The position numbers and the translations under genes were made by a program. Under the pieces are notes generated by a model. It saw only the letters and a program-made list of their open reading frames with translations, was not told the origin of the DNA and ran no database searches. A stretch of 64,000 bases of DNA from positions 337,539 through 401,538 of the forward strand of contig CM053250.1 in NCBI GenBank assembly GCA_028583405.1, read 5' to 3'. The DNA comes from Pogonophryne albipinna. Lineage: Eukaryota; Chordata; Actinopteri; Perciformes; Artedidraconidae. Every line of letters starts with the position of its first letter. Position 1 is the first letter of the stretch. Below are positions 35,201 to 57,950 of the stretch, one piece after another.

Positions 35201-35804
35201 TGTCATACCAAACCCGTCCTCCTGACCCCCTCCACCCACCCTGGAGGCCCTAGTTTTGTGGTTTTGGTTTTCTGTCTGCATTGTGTTTTGTCTTGTTTAG
35301 ATCTGTCTGTGGTTCCCTGTCAGTTTCCCTGGTGTGTCTAATTTACCCGATTGTGTTCACCTGGTGTCCCTGTGTTTTCTCCTCCCTCCTCACCTGTGTC
35401 TTGTTTGTATGATTAGTCTTGTGTGTATTTAAGTTCTGGTTTTTCTGTCTGTCTTTGTCGGTTCGTCTTGTGATATGGCTTGTTCCTCGGTGAGTGTTCT
35501 GTTTAGTCTTTATTTAATAGTATAGCCTTGAAATAAAGGTGTTTTTTGTCACTTTAATCTGCATTTGGGTCCTGCTTCCTACACACACCGTAACAGGCTT
35601 AGCGTTAGCAAACAAGGGAGAAGAACGGATCAAACTGTTCCTGTACAAACACGAGTTGGTCGGATTCTCTGTCACAGTAAGCAGCGCAGGTTGGACACAA
35701 ATGCAGGAGACAGGAACTGTTAACAGAAAATACCTTATTGCAAGCTAGTTCCAGACGAAACAAAATAGAACAGAAATTCAATTAATCTACATAAAAAAAC
35801 TGCA

Positions 35805-35960
35805 AATCCCTCTGTCTCTGTTTCCAACGGCGTCCACCAGGGCTCTGTACTTGGTCCACTTGTGTTTACCATCTACATCCACCATCTTGGACAGATTCTC
35901 CGTTACAACGACCTCCAGTTTCACTGTTATGCAGGCGACACACATCCAGAAGGAGCTCAA
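35805..35960 (+). pseudogene. L2-like LINE reverse-transcriptase fragment
   Basis: The plus-strand translation gives GVHQGSVLGPLVFTIYIHHL followed by FHCYAGDT. This is the LINE RT motif B to C region, with the catalytic YADD changed to YAGD. About 50 residues only. Confidence 0.75.
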
Positions 35961-36861
35961 CGTAGAGCCAATGCTCTGTTGTGTCTGAAGGGGCCAATTG
36001 GATCCAGCCTCTGATTAGGCTGCTTCTGGGGGCCCTAAATTGAAGGTTTTTCTTGAGTTTTTTTGTAGTTTGGATGAAAATTTTATGGAATCTCCGCAGT
36101 ACGGCCTGGGGGCAGTGCCGATTTTAATGCCTCACATGGTTGGACGACAGGCTTAAGGCTGACCAGACGGGCGAAGACGCTCTGAAGGACGGGTAGGAGG
36201 ACGAAGGTCGTGACAAGAAGGTGGACCAAAATGCAGGACACAGGAATTTTAAAACAGAAAATATTTTTATTTTACTCTTGGTCCGAACGAGGCAAAACAG
36301 AAAATAACTTGTCGAAAATACAGAAATTCCAACAACGGCTAATCATTATCTGGATTTTACGACGTGTTCATGCAAAACAGTCAATTAAAATGTCAGAGGA
36401 TTAATGAGTCAGGTAGATTAACATATATTAAACTAGAGTCTCCCTCTGCCCCTACCCTCTCTATAATGGAGGTTGTATTTTGGACTCTATTTGAACAAGG
36501 GTGATGGAATCCACCCTAAAATCACCCACTGGCTATATAAATAAACTTAAATATTACCACAAGTTATTAATACATTGTACTGAGTCAACTAGTAAGCTGT
36601 AATCAACTTGATTATAAAGAATAATAATTACAATTAAAGGTCACTTTTCTGGCATGAAAAACAAATGCAGGCATGGAGTCTGTTTCTCTGGCCACCACGG
36701 TGACTGAGAAAGATGAGCTGTGTTTTCCTGTAAGAAAAACATGAATTCCCCCCATCATGATTAAGTATGAGGAAAAAAATAGAGCGGACTGTTACTTCCT
36801 GAATCCAAGGCGCCAGAAGTCCCAGTTAGTGTGATTATTAGTTGTTGTCTTGGTTACAGGG

Positions 36862-36945
36862 AAAGGGAAGTTTGGGGCTCTCTGCTGGAACTGCTACCCC
36901 CGCGACCCGACCACCGATGAGTAGGAGAAGATGGATGGATGGTCT
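36862..36945 (+). repeat. Fish SINE/LINE-type 3' tail with GGAT end
   Basis: gtttggggctctctgctgg, then cgcgacccgacc, and a terminal atggatggatgg. The duplicated target words tcttggttaca lie on both sides (36847-36857 and 36943-36953), right next to the copy B stop codon. Absent beside copy A. Confidence 0.65.
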
Positions 36946-36948
36946 TGG

Positions 36949-46719
<9,771 letters not shown>

Positions 46720-46805
46720 TCTGAACTGAGCCGACAGATAAAATAACCAGAAAATGTTACTAAAAATGTCAGAAAGGACAGATGCCACTTTTGATTCCAA
46801 TTATT

Positions 46806-46862
46806 AATTTGTATCTATGTATATATCTATCCATCTATCTATCTATCCATCCATCCATCTAG
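46806..46862. repeat. (CTAT)/(CATC) microsatellite
   Basis: Short tetranucleotide run, about 85 bp upstream of the copy B ATG on the gene strand. Confidence 0.85.
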
Positions 46863-47291
46863 CCAGCATGTACTTTTAAGAATAAATCCAGATACCTTAA
46901 CTCCAGTTGTCAATCAAATGTTAAGCTTGTGTTGCAAAAAGGTACAGTATTTATATATTGATTGAATTTGAGTATAAGGAAACACTAAAGTGAAGCACAA
47001 ATACCTCAATTTTAAACAAAGTAAAGATCATTAGGATTATTAATGAGTATGATTCCACCTTTGGTTTTATACACAGTAATCATTGTCTTCCAGAACCCTG
47101 GTGTGTAAAATGAATGATAATTTTTAACATGCAAGTCAACATTGATTTGTTTTGTTAGGTAACCATTAAGCCAGTGCCAGAAAATTGACAGATTAACTTT
47201 TGTATTATGTTCACATTTTAGACCATTTGGCCTTAATTATGTACGAGTTTTAATTAAATCTACCAGACTATTTCCATTCCTTACACACTTA

Positions 47292-48034
47292 TGGCGCATT
47301 TCCATTGCAGGGCCTCGCTCGGCTTAGTATATAGTTAGGCCTTGTTAGGACTGGCTCACTTTATGCTGTGTTTCCATTACAGTTTAGTAGCTGGGGCAGT
47401 AACTTTATTAACGCAGTGTAGGCGGAGCCGTGACGTCATCTTCAATGCGAACCAGAGAAAAACAACATCAGCCGTTAGCTGTTAGCCCTCAGAGCTCACA
47501 GCTCCTCATATCTGTTCAGAAACTAGACAAAAGTTAAACAAGTACAAACCACAGACTGTCTGTGTCATGGCGAATACAGTCGCTGGTTTATTTATGTCTG
47601 TAGGCCGTTGTTGTGAGTGTGGACGGTCGGAGCATATACAACGTTAGCTTAGCCGATCTCCATTCAGAAAACACACATTTTAAAAGGTTTTTCGCCTGCT
47701 GTCTGTCTGCAGACTTGTCAAAGCATTAATTCATGGTTTTTACTAACCGGTATCAGTATGTTGTTACTTCGGCATCATTTTGAAACGTGTATTACAATTG
47801 AATCACGGTCAAATATGATCATTTTGTTGTAGCCCCCTTGCCAGCGATTCTCTCTCTAGTTTAGCATACTCAGCCCGACTCAGCCTGGTTGTTGGCCCGC
47901 TAAGAACCTCGATTTTATGGGGCCAGAAAAACTGTGAAATAGTACCCGCTAGCCGGAACTACGCCAAGTGGAAACGCAACCAAAAACGGGCCGGGTACGG
48001 CACGCTTAAACCGCGCTGTCGTGGAAATGCACCA
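47292..48034. mobile_element. PIF/Harbinger-type MITE (TTTCCATTGCAGG termini)
   Basis: The termini TGGCGCATTTCCATTGCA and the complement of tggaaatgcacca are flanked by a 3-bp TTA duplication (47289-47291, 48035-48037). Its core (about 47465-47640) is the near reverse complement of the core of the MITE at 12825-13320, although the ends are different. Confidence 0.75.
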
Positions 48035-48577
48035 TTAATGTAGGCTATATAATATCCTTGTAAGAGCCATTTAGGCACATTATTTTATGGTAATGAATTA
48101 TGGTTTCGGGAAGCCAATTAAATATTCTTTAATTTAACTTAAATGAACTGAATAACTATGAATTATTATTATACTGTTTTTGTAACGTGTTATCTTGCTT
48201 ATGGACAGCTCTAGTTTATGTTTTGTTATTATTTATACAAAGCAATCGTAGGGGCGTGCTCAGGTATAAATGACGCTGCCAGCATGACACAGCAGGAAGT
48301 CTAGAGAGGAAGTTGGAAAAAGTTTTTGACCGCACACATCCGTAAGACCGAGGGATCTTGTTTGTTTATTTGTTTTAAATACCGTGCAAATGTTGCACGT
48401 CGGCAGTGGGCCGCCAGCTGATCTATTGAACCTCTCAATAAAGCACCTGAATGGAACGAGCAAGTATCTGATTTCTTGAATATACGCAAGTCAATACTCA
48501 AACTCGCCTCCTAGACTAAGTGGCCTTTGAACATTAATTTTCTTTTGGACAGTTGGCCACTACAATCCTGCTTTATA

Positions 48578-49351
48578 TTAAAGCAAACAGATATTGTTCT
48601 AAACTGTATTAAAGTAAACAGGTATTATCTTGAACTGTATTGAAGTGAACATGTATTATTTGGGACTGTTTTAAAGTAATCCTATATATATAACCCTTTT
48701 CACTTACACTCAATGACCCAGATACCCTGACACACACACACTTACACCTCCTGTCTCCAGCACACACACATACACTCACTGACCCAGATATCAGCACACA
48801 CACACACATACACTTCCCCCCCCCACCAGCACATGCACATGTTCTTATTCAAGGTTCTTCCTGGGGCCAGTATAATCTCAAGCACCAATATATCTGTGTA
48901 CAATGTTTGATTGTTTTGGGAAAGAATAGTTTGTGTGAAATCTTCCCTGGGAAAGTAAAGGAGTGAAGTTAGGTGGAAGATAAAAAGTGATTCTGACCTT
49001 GACTAGTTCCGAGGCTCTCACGCTTCACTTAGCAGTAAAATGGGATGGAAGAGCCGACCCACATCTCCGCCCCAAAAATGTCCATATATAATGTTGTTTA
49101 TTCATGCAAAATGCCCCCCTTGTTTCTGACTGGCTGGTCCCGATACCTGTATCGCACAGCAGTAGAGCTGGGAGCCCGGAGTACTCTGTAATTTGTATTG
49201 GTGTTTTTTACCATTAAAATCAGATTATTGTTATAACTTTTATGCCGGTGTTTTGAACTCCTTCTCTTATTAATCTGACTAGGCTCATCTAACGAACGGC
49301 GCGGAGCAGAGGTGGGCTTTAAGCTACCACTATTGTGTTTGCTTCAACAAT
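48578..49351 (+). repeat. 5' LTR of second LTR element
   Basis: Begins ttaaagcaaacag and ends gcttcaacaat. It contains a TATA-like run near 48683-48693 and short CA-rich stretches at 48730-48810. Confidence 0.8.
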
Positions 49352-49352
49352 C

Positions 49353-49372
49353 TGGTGACCTCCCGACGTGAT
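49353..49372 (+). other. Putative primer binding site, tRNA-Trp-like
   Basis: TGGTGACCTCCCGACGTGAT follows the 5' LTR. It equals the tRNA-Trp-type site TGGTGACCCCGACGTGAT of some retroviruses apart from a two-base insertion. Confidence 0.65.
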
Positions 49373-52300
49373 GAGTGCTGGTCTCTAGAAGGACCACCGA
49401 CAGCCAGCGGACGAATTTCTGTCCAGGGGAGGACACCCGGGACACCGTTGACAACTAAACCAGGACGTCCTACATAATACAAAGGTAAAACAGATACCTG
49501 TTGATTACCAAAATCTGTGATTTGGCTTTGCTACAACATTTTAGAGTTGTCATCTTCGTACTCAGTGTTCTTAGTCACGGTAAAAAATACAATACTTAAG
49601 AAAGTGTTTGTATAAGAGTCAGGTGTATATTCCTGGCCTATAGGACACTAAGTGTGTATAAGAGTCAGGTGTATATTCCTGGCCTATAGGACACTAAGGG
49701 TGTGTAAGAGTCTGGTATTGCATTCCAGTCCTTAGCTCACTAATAGCAAAGTCGGTGCTCAGAGTCCGGTTGGGCATTCCAGACCTGAGGCATCGAGTTA
49801 TATTTGTGTAGAGTCAAGTAGAGCATTCTTGACCTAGCAAAGTGAACCAGTGAGGTCTCCGTGAGGTAGCCTAGTCCTGCACGGCTGACTCGCTGGGGAA
49901 ATTCTGTAATAAATTGTGTGATTTTTTACGTCGAATCTGTGTAATAATTGAGAAGAGAGAGCAGAAACATAGTGACAGGACAAGGTTTGCAGAAGCTGGG
50001 AGCTTCATCAGACAGAGGAAGTTCATTCGTGGTCAGCTGCTGCCCTCTGGAGGCGAACAGGGTGTACAACCATATGCTGTGTGCACGTCTGAATTAACAG
50101 GACATTCAAATAAATAACAATAAGGACATTAAGAGTAACGACAAGATTTCTCCAGTGTATTGATAAATACAAAGTGAACACAGACCAACCCAGTCAGATA
50201 AAAGATACGAAGTCAATCATGGAAGAAGTGAAAGATCGAGTGATCTGAAGTTGGAGTGAATACATTGAAAATTAATTGATCAATGTGTGATTTGAGGTGG
50301 TAGATATTGAAATAAATAAGAAACTATAATTTGTGTTTTTAGCCGTTTTTGTGGGACACAGTTACGTCACTTTGTGGTTTTATGAGAAGTTTTGAGAGTA
50401 GGAAGACGCAAGCTATTCACCACAATTGTATTTTTAGGTTATGAATAAAACAAAGAGTAGTAAGTGATAAGCAGAAGGGTTTTTGAGCTCTTGTCGGTCA
50501 GAAGGAATCTTGTGTGTGTATGACAGGGGTGCTTATGCCCGCTTCGGTTTTCAATGTCCGCCATCACGTTAAAACCATGGTTAAAACGGAGGATTGGTGG
50601 CATTTTCAGTTCATTGCTTACTTCCACACGCCTTTTCCCCTCCTTGTCTCTTTCATGACTTTATTTAATGCATTAGAACGATTGTTATCGTAACTTTCCG
50701 TGTTTCTAGAAGTCAAGCTCACTGTTCACATTACGGAGTATATTTCCGGAACGGCCTTTCAAAATAAAAGCCACAGGCCGCTGTTCACCAGAGATGCCTT
50801 CACAATAAAACAGTAATTAGCTTAACAATATATTTAACTTATATTACGTCGTTAAACATTGATTTTAATTCATTACAGTTTTCAAATACGGCGCGGATTG
50901 AATACAGTTATTTGTGTATTCTGTTACAACCTCACCATGCTTGTAACACAACTTAGATAAACAATTTGAAAATGAATAGAATAACCAAGTAGATAAAAGA
51001 TTAATCTGTGGTTAGGGAAAGTTTCCTTGTTTTGCCTATTAACTTAGAACTGAAGTAATAAAGAATAGGCAGACTACTATCATTAGTTTGTTTTAACATT
51101 CACCTGTTTCAGCATTCCTGACCTCAGCCGTTTTATTTTGTAACCCGTTGGGAGAGAGATTTAAATTGAGTTTTTCTCAGTAGCTGAATGGCTGTGATTA
51201 CAGCAGCATTGGATAGCTGTGCACCACCTTTTGGGTTCTCTGAATCAGTGTGTTGGTGAAGAGTTGCTCACTGCAAACAGAAGAAGTGTGCAAAGAACGC
51301 ATCTCTGAGGAGATATTGACATTATGCTTGTGCCTCGTTGTCAAGGCAACAGTGGTGTGAAGAGGTACTGCGGTTTTGGGGGGATTTCTGCTGTACAGAG
51401 GACAACGTGTGTCTGCCAAGTGATTCCTTCCCTCATCCCAATGCCAGGGAGTTTCCTTGAAGGCCACTGACCAGGGCCGGTCCTAGCTTTTTTGGGGACC
51501 CTGCCACTGACTACAGCTGCATCACTGACTGTGCTCATTATGACAAGATCTTGAGACATGCTTGTCTCAGATGGTTCAGACTCTGAAGGAATGATGCAAT
51601 GATTTTACAGCATAATTGTGCAAGAGTTTCCCAGGGGGTGGTGTAGAAACCTTAATGCTTAGTGTTTAGATAAGAGGCTGCTTGTTTAAATGATGGTCTG
51701 GAATACTGAAAAGAATAAAGTTTATTATTCTTGTTTAGCAAACAAGACATCTGATTATTATGTCACACATAATAATCTTGACATAGAAACTAGCTATGGG
51801 TAAAACGTGTGGTTGTTATACCATTGTTATCATGAACAAAAGATAAATAAGGAAATAGTATCTGCTTAAAGATGAACGGATTTCATATCCTAGAGAGGAT
51901 TAGTTATTGTGAATACTCCACAAGGTATCTACTAATGTATTTTAAAGAACCAAATTTAAAGAACTTGAATTGACTTGATAAATAAGTGAAGATAAGAAGA
52001 TGTATTAACCATGAATTAATCAATTGGTAAATTAAAAATAGCAGTAAAGAGGGAAACTATTAAAGTAAAATGAGAATCATCCTAAAACACACTGATGGAA
52101 AAGGGGGGAGGCGTGATGGAAGTATACACTAGACTTTAAGGAGTGGGTGTTTGGGAGTTAGGAGTACAGTGTAGAACCATATTCTTCAATCTTTTCATCA
52201 TGTTTACAAATTATTCTTTTAGAGTTTTTATTCATGTGTGAATTTGGTAGTGTTTTAATTTGTTACAGTATTGATCAGTTCAAAGGGAGAGTTTTAGTAA

Positions 52301-55300
52301 CATCTCTATAAGATCAGACAAATATTTATTTATATAGGCCATGTTGAAGGGAAAGCTAGTTCTAAACAAAATATAGTATTTCAATTTGAGGTATTGGCTT
52401 CACCATTGTAGCATATATTACTACAGGAGAACTTTTTATGGGGAAATAACTGTTGTTTGTCGTTCAAAATGTAGAGTTTAAAATTAAATTAAAATTAAAA
52501 ACAGCTAATTTAATTTTGAAAAAGCAATATAATTGGGAGTAAACAAATGTGGGGCCTTGGATCACCCATTGTAAAGGTGCATATTATTGACGACCAATAG
52601 GGAGAATGGGTCACTTCGACCCACCCTGCAGTGGTTTTTAAAATCTTAGTTGCAGCTTCACAGGGAGCGCACGGCACCAGATTATGAGTTTAAAAGACAA
52701 GCGTCACCTACCTCCTAATGGACATCTATTTAATTAGTAATTAACTGACATTTAGAGATGTTAAAAAGTAAAAACATATCTACCATAAGTGATAATTCCT
52801 AAATTCAACTACAAACCATTGATGAAATTACTTCTGTTTTTAAATCCTTAATAAAGGAAGGAGTGATTGTTACATGTTCGTACACCCAAGGTTCCACGCA
52901 CTGCTAAAGAGGTTAACATTGTTCTTTAAGTGGACCAGAATTGAAGATAAATTAATATGAGTTATTAAATACATAGCAGAGCTTTACAGATCCTAATAAT
53001 GTTTTGACTCAAGATAATAATTATATGCACAAGTTTCTGAAATAAATCTATTAGACATTTTAATATAGATTAGGTGTTAATAAACTGCAGTAGTAGTACT
53101 ATAAGGAAGTGACATTTTTGGCTAACACATTTCAGGAAATGTGGGAAACAGCTGTCCCAATGAAAAGTTAGAGATATCTTGAAAAGTATAGTTGTAATTG
53201 TGAATTAATTAATGATGGCGCTCCATATATGACAGATTTTTGTAGACAAAGGATACTGGCCTATGCTGAAATATCGAAGTCTCTGCAGAGCACACACATG
53301 GCCAAAAAGACTGAGACCAACTGACCTTTGACCCTGACCGACAGTGTAACTTGAGAAGGCACTGTCAATGACTGACTCTGGGGCGAACCTGACCAAACTT
53401 GACTTTACAACCTGACAGTGTGAATGTGAATGTGAGTGTATGTCTGCATGTGATCAGTGTAACTGCATGATTCTAAAACAATAACTAACCAAGCATGTTT
53501 TTGGACTAACATATTATTACCCGTTTCTAAGTCCACTTGATGATATTTTACTCCCACAGGAGGTGGCAGTTTGCAGAATGTGAAACTCAAACTAAAACAT
53601 GAAGATTCTGTTTCTTTTAGGACTGAAGGATGGAGAGAAACACTTCATTTCACTGAAGTGTTTACTGTGGAAATGATGGATGTACATTTGGGAAAATGTT
53701 TGGTATTTTCTTATAATCCATGGTTACACATGAGGTTCATGTGTAAAAAGGGGGAGTGTAAACTTCACAATGTACATTTTTCATTTAGGGACTGAAGGGA
53801 ACCTGCTGCCCCAACTCGATTGTTCAATCTGACCATTGATTGACAGTTTTAGAATTGACCTGCTCCATATCTGGGGATAAGATACTGTTTGATGAATGTT
53901 GACATGTTTCTAATATTGATTGAGTTATAACAGGTAACACAGATGCAGAATCAGTGGCCAAGGGGCTACTGTGAGAGATCTTGATAATATCTCAGCACTG
54001 ACAGGTAAAAGCAGTATCACCAGGAAATCATTCATTTTGTCAGCATCATGATTTTGGTTGTTTTTGAATCCATAACATTAGTGTGTTTCTTTACCAGAAA
54101 CATTAGCAGTTCATATTATATTTAGATTTTAAATGGGATCTCAAGGATTTCATTTAAAAATAAACACAGATGCTTGTCAGAAATTCAGAGCTATTGAAAT
54201 ATGTTATTTGGTTCACCTAGAGATGTTGGAGTTTTGTTTTGTTGCCACAGTCCAAGTATTAAGATTCTGAAGCTGCACTGGCAGACAGGAGGTCTACAAT
54301 CAATTTAGAAAACCTGTTCACAGACGGCTGTTGTTTTAAGACACCCCACCAACAGGCTCCAAGCGGCCTACGCAGTGGTGGGTCAAACAGCGGAGGGCCC
54401 AGGAGCCCTGAGCGTAGGCTTGAGGGATTTGTATCAGATTTCTCCACACAGGTTGGTGACGCCAAAGAGGGACCCAGGAGGCCGACACAGCGGAGTTCGT
54501 CTGACTGAAGGTCATCAGGACAAAGTGGCTCAACCCCAGGCTCTCCGGCCCCGACCGAGTGACCCAGCGGATCTCTCATGCCGTCCGTCTAGGAGGAAAG
54601 GGGGACAGCTGGAGCCAGTGTGCGGCGGGGAAACCACCTGCTAGGACCGTGGACGACATCAGGACGGACGTGGCCCTCGACGAGGAGGTCGACTCGGAAG
54701 CAGCCAATCAGCGGACTGGAGGAGCAGGATCGGGAGGACATCTCTCCAGCAGTCGACCCGGGAGGCGTCATCAGCGGACCGGAGACGGAGGATCGGGAAG
54801 ACATCTCTCCAGCATCGACCCGGAAGCCGCCATCAGCGGGCCGGAGGAGGAGGATCCAGAAGACATCTCTCTAGCAGGCAGCCCAGAAGCCGCCGTCAGC
54901 GGATCGGGGGGACAAAGACACGGCAAGCCAGGACGGCACAGGGGACTACACTTTCCGCTGAAACAGGTTGATATAGCCGGTGTGGAGTTTGTTTTAATAT
55001 CCCATTTTTGAGGAACTTTGTTTTTCCCATTTTTTGAGGAACTTTGTTTTTCCCATTTTTTGAGGAACTTTGTTTTAATATCCCATTTTTTGAGGAACTT
55101 TGTTTTAATATCCCATTTTTTGAGGGAGAAGCTGCCCCTTCCCCTTCGTACCAAATGCCCTTGTTGGCTTACGCGTCGGAGGAGGACGAGCACGATGACT
55201 CAGCCGACAAGGACAATTTTTTTAACATATTTTGGTCTCCCTCCACTGTCATAAGAAGTTGTTATGGTGGACTGTTCCTAAAGGTTTAAATCCCAGCTTC

Positions 55301-55409
55301 TGATGGATTTATATAAATGTTGGGGGACAGACAGTAGAAAAGAATGACAGTGGTTATGTTTCAAATGCTGTGTATAAGTTGATCTCTGAAGGTGAGATCA
55401 AAAGAGGGG
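49373..55409 (+). other. Interior of second LTR element
   Basis: A 46-bp leader unit (taagagtcaggtgtatattc type) repeats at 49613-49715. Around 52790-52930 the words resemble a broken RT start (IDEIT, LIKEGVIV) but with stops. A 74-codon frame at 53571-53795 (LHFTEVFTVEMMDVHLGKC) has no known relative. At 54559-55011 a GC-rich frame carries imperfect EDISL and AAISG units. At 55000-55120 a 27-34-bp unit with cccattttttgaggaacttt repeats five times. An acidic stretch (ASEEDEHDDSADKDNFF) follows at 55160-55225. No confident gene. Confidence 0.5.
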
Positions 55410-56182
55410 TTAAAGCAAACAGATATTGTTCTAAACTGTATTAAAGTAAACAGGTATTATCTTGAACTGTATTGAAGTGAACATGTATTATTTGGGACTG
55501 TTTTAAAGTAATCCTATATATATAACCCTTTTCACTTACACTCAATGACCCAGATACCCTGACACACACACACTTACACCTCCTGTCTCCAGCACACACA
55601 CATACACTCACTGACCCAGATATCAGCACACACACACACACACACTTTCCCCCCCACCAGCACATGCACATGTTCTTATTCAAGGTTCTTCCTGGGGCCA
55701 GTATAATCTCAAGCACCAATATATCTGTGTACAATGTTTGATTGTTTTGGGAAAGAATAGTTTGTGTGAAATCTTCCCTGGGAAAGTAAAGGAGTGAAGT
55801 TAGGTGGAAGATAAAAAGTGATTCTGACCTTGACTAGTTCCGAGGCTCTCACGCTTCACTTAGGAGTAAAATGGGATGGAAGAGCCGACCCACATCTCCG
55901 CCCCAAAAATGTCCATATATACTGTTGTTTATTCATGCAAAATGCCCCCCTTGTTTCTGACTGGCTGGTCCCGATACCTGTATCGCACAGCAGTAGAGCT
56001 GGGAGCCCGGAGTACTCTGTAATTTGTATTGGTGTTTTTTACCATTAAAATCAGATTATTGTTATAACTTTTATGCCGGTGTTTTGAACTCCTTCTCTTA
56101 TTAATCTGACCAGGCTCATCTAACGAACGGCGCGGAGCAGAGGTGGGCTTTAAGCCACCACTATTGTGTTTGCTTCAACAAT
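55410..56182 (+). repeat. 3' LTR of second LTR element
   Basis: 773 bp. It differs from 48578-49351 at a handful of substitutions and in the length of a CA/C run. Confidence 0.8.
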
Positions 56183-57224
56183 ATTCAGTTTACTGTAAAG
56201 TGGTATTTCAACATGTATATTTTCTACTTTTTAATGCCGTTTTATTTATATTTTGAGATGTTTACATTTTAGAACTGTTTATTTCTACTCTTTTAATTTC
56301 TCTTATGCCTTGTCTTTCAACGCAAAAATGTCCCAAATTGGGATCAATAAAGATCTGAGTATTTCTCCTACTTCTGCAAGTACTTATCTAAGAGTCGCTT
56401 AGATAAGCGGGGGAGTGCATCTGACGAAGAGATAGGTTGTTGTGCTCCCTATCTCTGTTTCTTATCCTATATCTAATAGAACTGCTCGGGTCTTGATAGA
56501 TTGAGTGGGGAAGTTCATGAGATCTTTCTAGAGGGTTATCAAGAATAACTTTTATGTGATTCTAAATTGCAGAAAATATTTAGCCTCCTGTGTTTTATTC
56601 GTGCCTCTCACGTTTCTAATTTAAAAAAAAGTCACTTTATTTCTGAGAGGGCCCTCATTTACGTTTTAAATCAGGTGACATTAACTCCAGCTGTCAATTA
56701 AAAGTGACGCTATAGAGTATTTAAAATTATACTAAGTACAGTAACTGCTGTATACAACCAATTTCATACAGAGGCCTGTTTAGTAAATGATACAATACAT
56801 TTCAACACAAAAGGTAACCTAGCTTTTGTATTGGTTGTTAGTAACCACGCAGACCTTTGGCACACAAAATTAAACTGTAAAAGCATAAAACAACCCTAGA
56901 AATGGACACTTCAAGTTAGCCAAAGCTAATTATGTTCAAGGTTCAAGATTCAAGGCTTTTCTTTGATATACGAACATAGCTACAGTGTAGTTGTATGTCA
57001 AAAATCTGAGTTCACAGGCTCCTCCAACAGAGCAACACAATAAAACTGAAAGACTGAAAACATAGTGGAAGATGTAAATGCAAAAAAAATAGTAAAATTG
57101 TGAAATAGTGAAAAAAAAGAGTCTATATACAAGTGATTGGAATATGATATATTAGATAGATAATGTGTAAGCTGCAGCCAGATGAATGTTATGGATGTTC
57201 TTTCAAAGTGCAGGTGTTTAACGG

Positions 57225-57665
57225 TCTTACTAGATGCTTAAGTACAATTTTGAGATACTTGTACTTCACTTGAGTATTTTTTGCTACTTTGTACTTCTAC
57301 TCCACTACAATTCAGAGGTAAATGGTGTACTTTTACTTCACTATATTTAATACCTTTAGTTACTTCACAGATGTGGATGAATGATGTGAAATCTAATCAA
57401 GTGTTGAATCAGACTTTAGTTCCACCTGGAGTAAATCCACAAGCTACCCTGCAGTCTACAAAGTCATTCAGACTAGCTGCACCTTCACCAGCTTTGAGAA
57501 CACTTTCATGATCAATCATTATAAAACATATCATTCTGAAATACTCAATACTCAAGAAGGCCAACAAGATCGGAGTCCTTCTACTTTTACTCAAGTACAA
57601 GATCTGAGTACTTCTCCTACTTCTGCAAGTACTTATATTTGAGTAATGGATATATGTACTCCCCC
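57225..57665 (-). repeat. Interspersed repeat shared with the retrovirus insert
   Basis: Nearly the reverse complement of 18345-18770, with agtacttgtac-type words at both edges and a central caaagctggtgaaggtgcag-like word. Its edges read like a fish non-autonomous DNA element, but I cannot define the target duplication. Confidence 0.65.
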
Positions 57666-57807
57666 CCTCCACTGCACAGATGCACTCTCCGTTTGACAGC
57701 TAGATAATCGATGGCACAGTAAATCAGATTTAAACAGACATTAAAGTGGCCTCAAGAGAAGGGACAAACAGCTGAAACACGATGATGATCTGGATCTGTT
57801 TACTCAC

Positions 57808-57915
57808 CGTAAAATGTAACTGTAAAGTCAACACGGTGTCGCTTCAGACCCGCAGCGTGGCTCGATTATTGGCTGCAAACTGACCTTTGGAGCTGCTTCC
57901 AGGTGTGTTTGATCT
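57808..57915 (-). other. Candidate 5' non-coding exon of copy B
   Basis: On the minus strand, a TATA-containing region is followed by sequence ending in acattttacG with a strong donor GTGAGT (57802-57807). Splicing to the acceptor eight bases upstream of the copy B ATG (46719) would give a normal leader. No ORF of note lies within it. The start is estimated from the TATA spacing. Confidence 0.5.
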
Positions 57916-57937
57916 TTGGTACAGAACATAACGGTGA

Positions 57938-57950
57938 ACTTTTATAAAGA
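57938..57950 (-). promoter_or_regulatory. Candidate TATA box of copy B
   Basis: tctttataaaa on the gene strand, about 30 bases before the proposed transcript start. An AGGTCA half-site (nuclear-receptor type) lies just downstream near 57880-57890. Inference only. Confidence 0.45.

Larger units (their letters stand above)
32543..35595 (+). mobile_element. Non-autonomous LTR retrotransposon (about 330-bp LTRs)
   Basis: Direct repeats 32543-32875 and about 35263-35595 are about 98% alike after the first ten bases. The 5-bp target duplication GGCTT is at 32538-32542 and 35596-35600. The LTR runs TGTCACG to GTAACA, with a TATA-like gtatttaagtt and an AATAAA near its end. There is no protease, RT or integrase in the 2.4-kb interior, only a repetitive gag-like frame, so it must be mobilised in trans. 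The empty site is at about 5360 near copy A. Confidence 0.88.
48578..56182 (+). mobile_element. LTR element, about 7.6 kb, coding content mostly unrecognisable
   Basis: Two direct repeats of about 774 bp (48578-49351 and 55410-56182) are about 99% alike. The first is followed by a site close to the tRNA-Trp primer complement. The second is preceded by a purine tract aaaagagggg at about 55400. TATA-like tatatatataac lies in each LTR. The ends are not TG...CA, so exact borders are uncertain; tatt flanks both sides. No intact gag, pol or env is visible in the 6-kb interior. It lies in the intron upstream of copy B coding exon 1, antisense to the gene. Confidence 0.8.

Noticed and set aside
48042..48500. 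Possible solo LTR (TATA-like gtataaatgacg near 48264, AATAAA near 48438)
   Set aside because: No matching partner, no clear TG...CA ends and no target duplication could be fixed.
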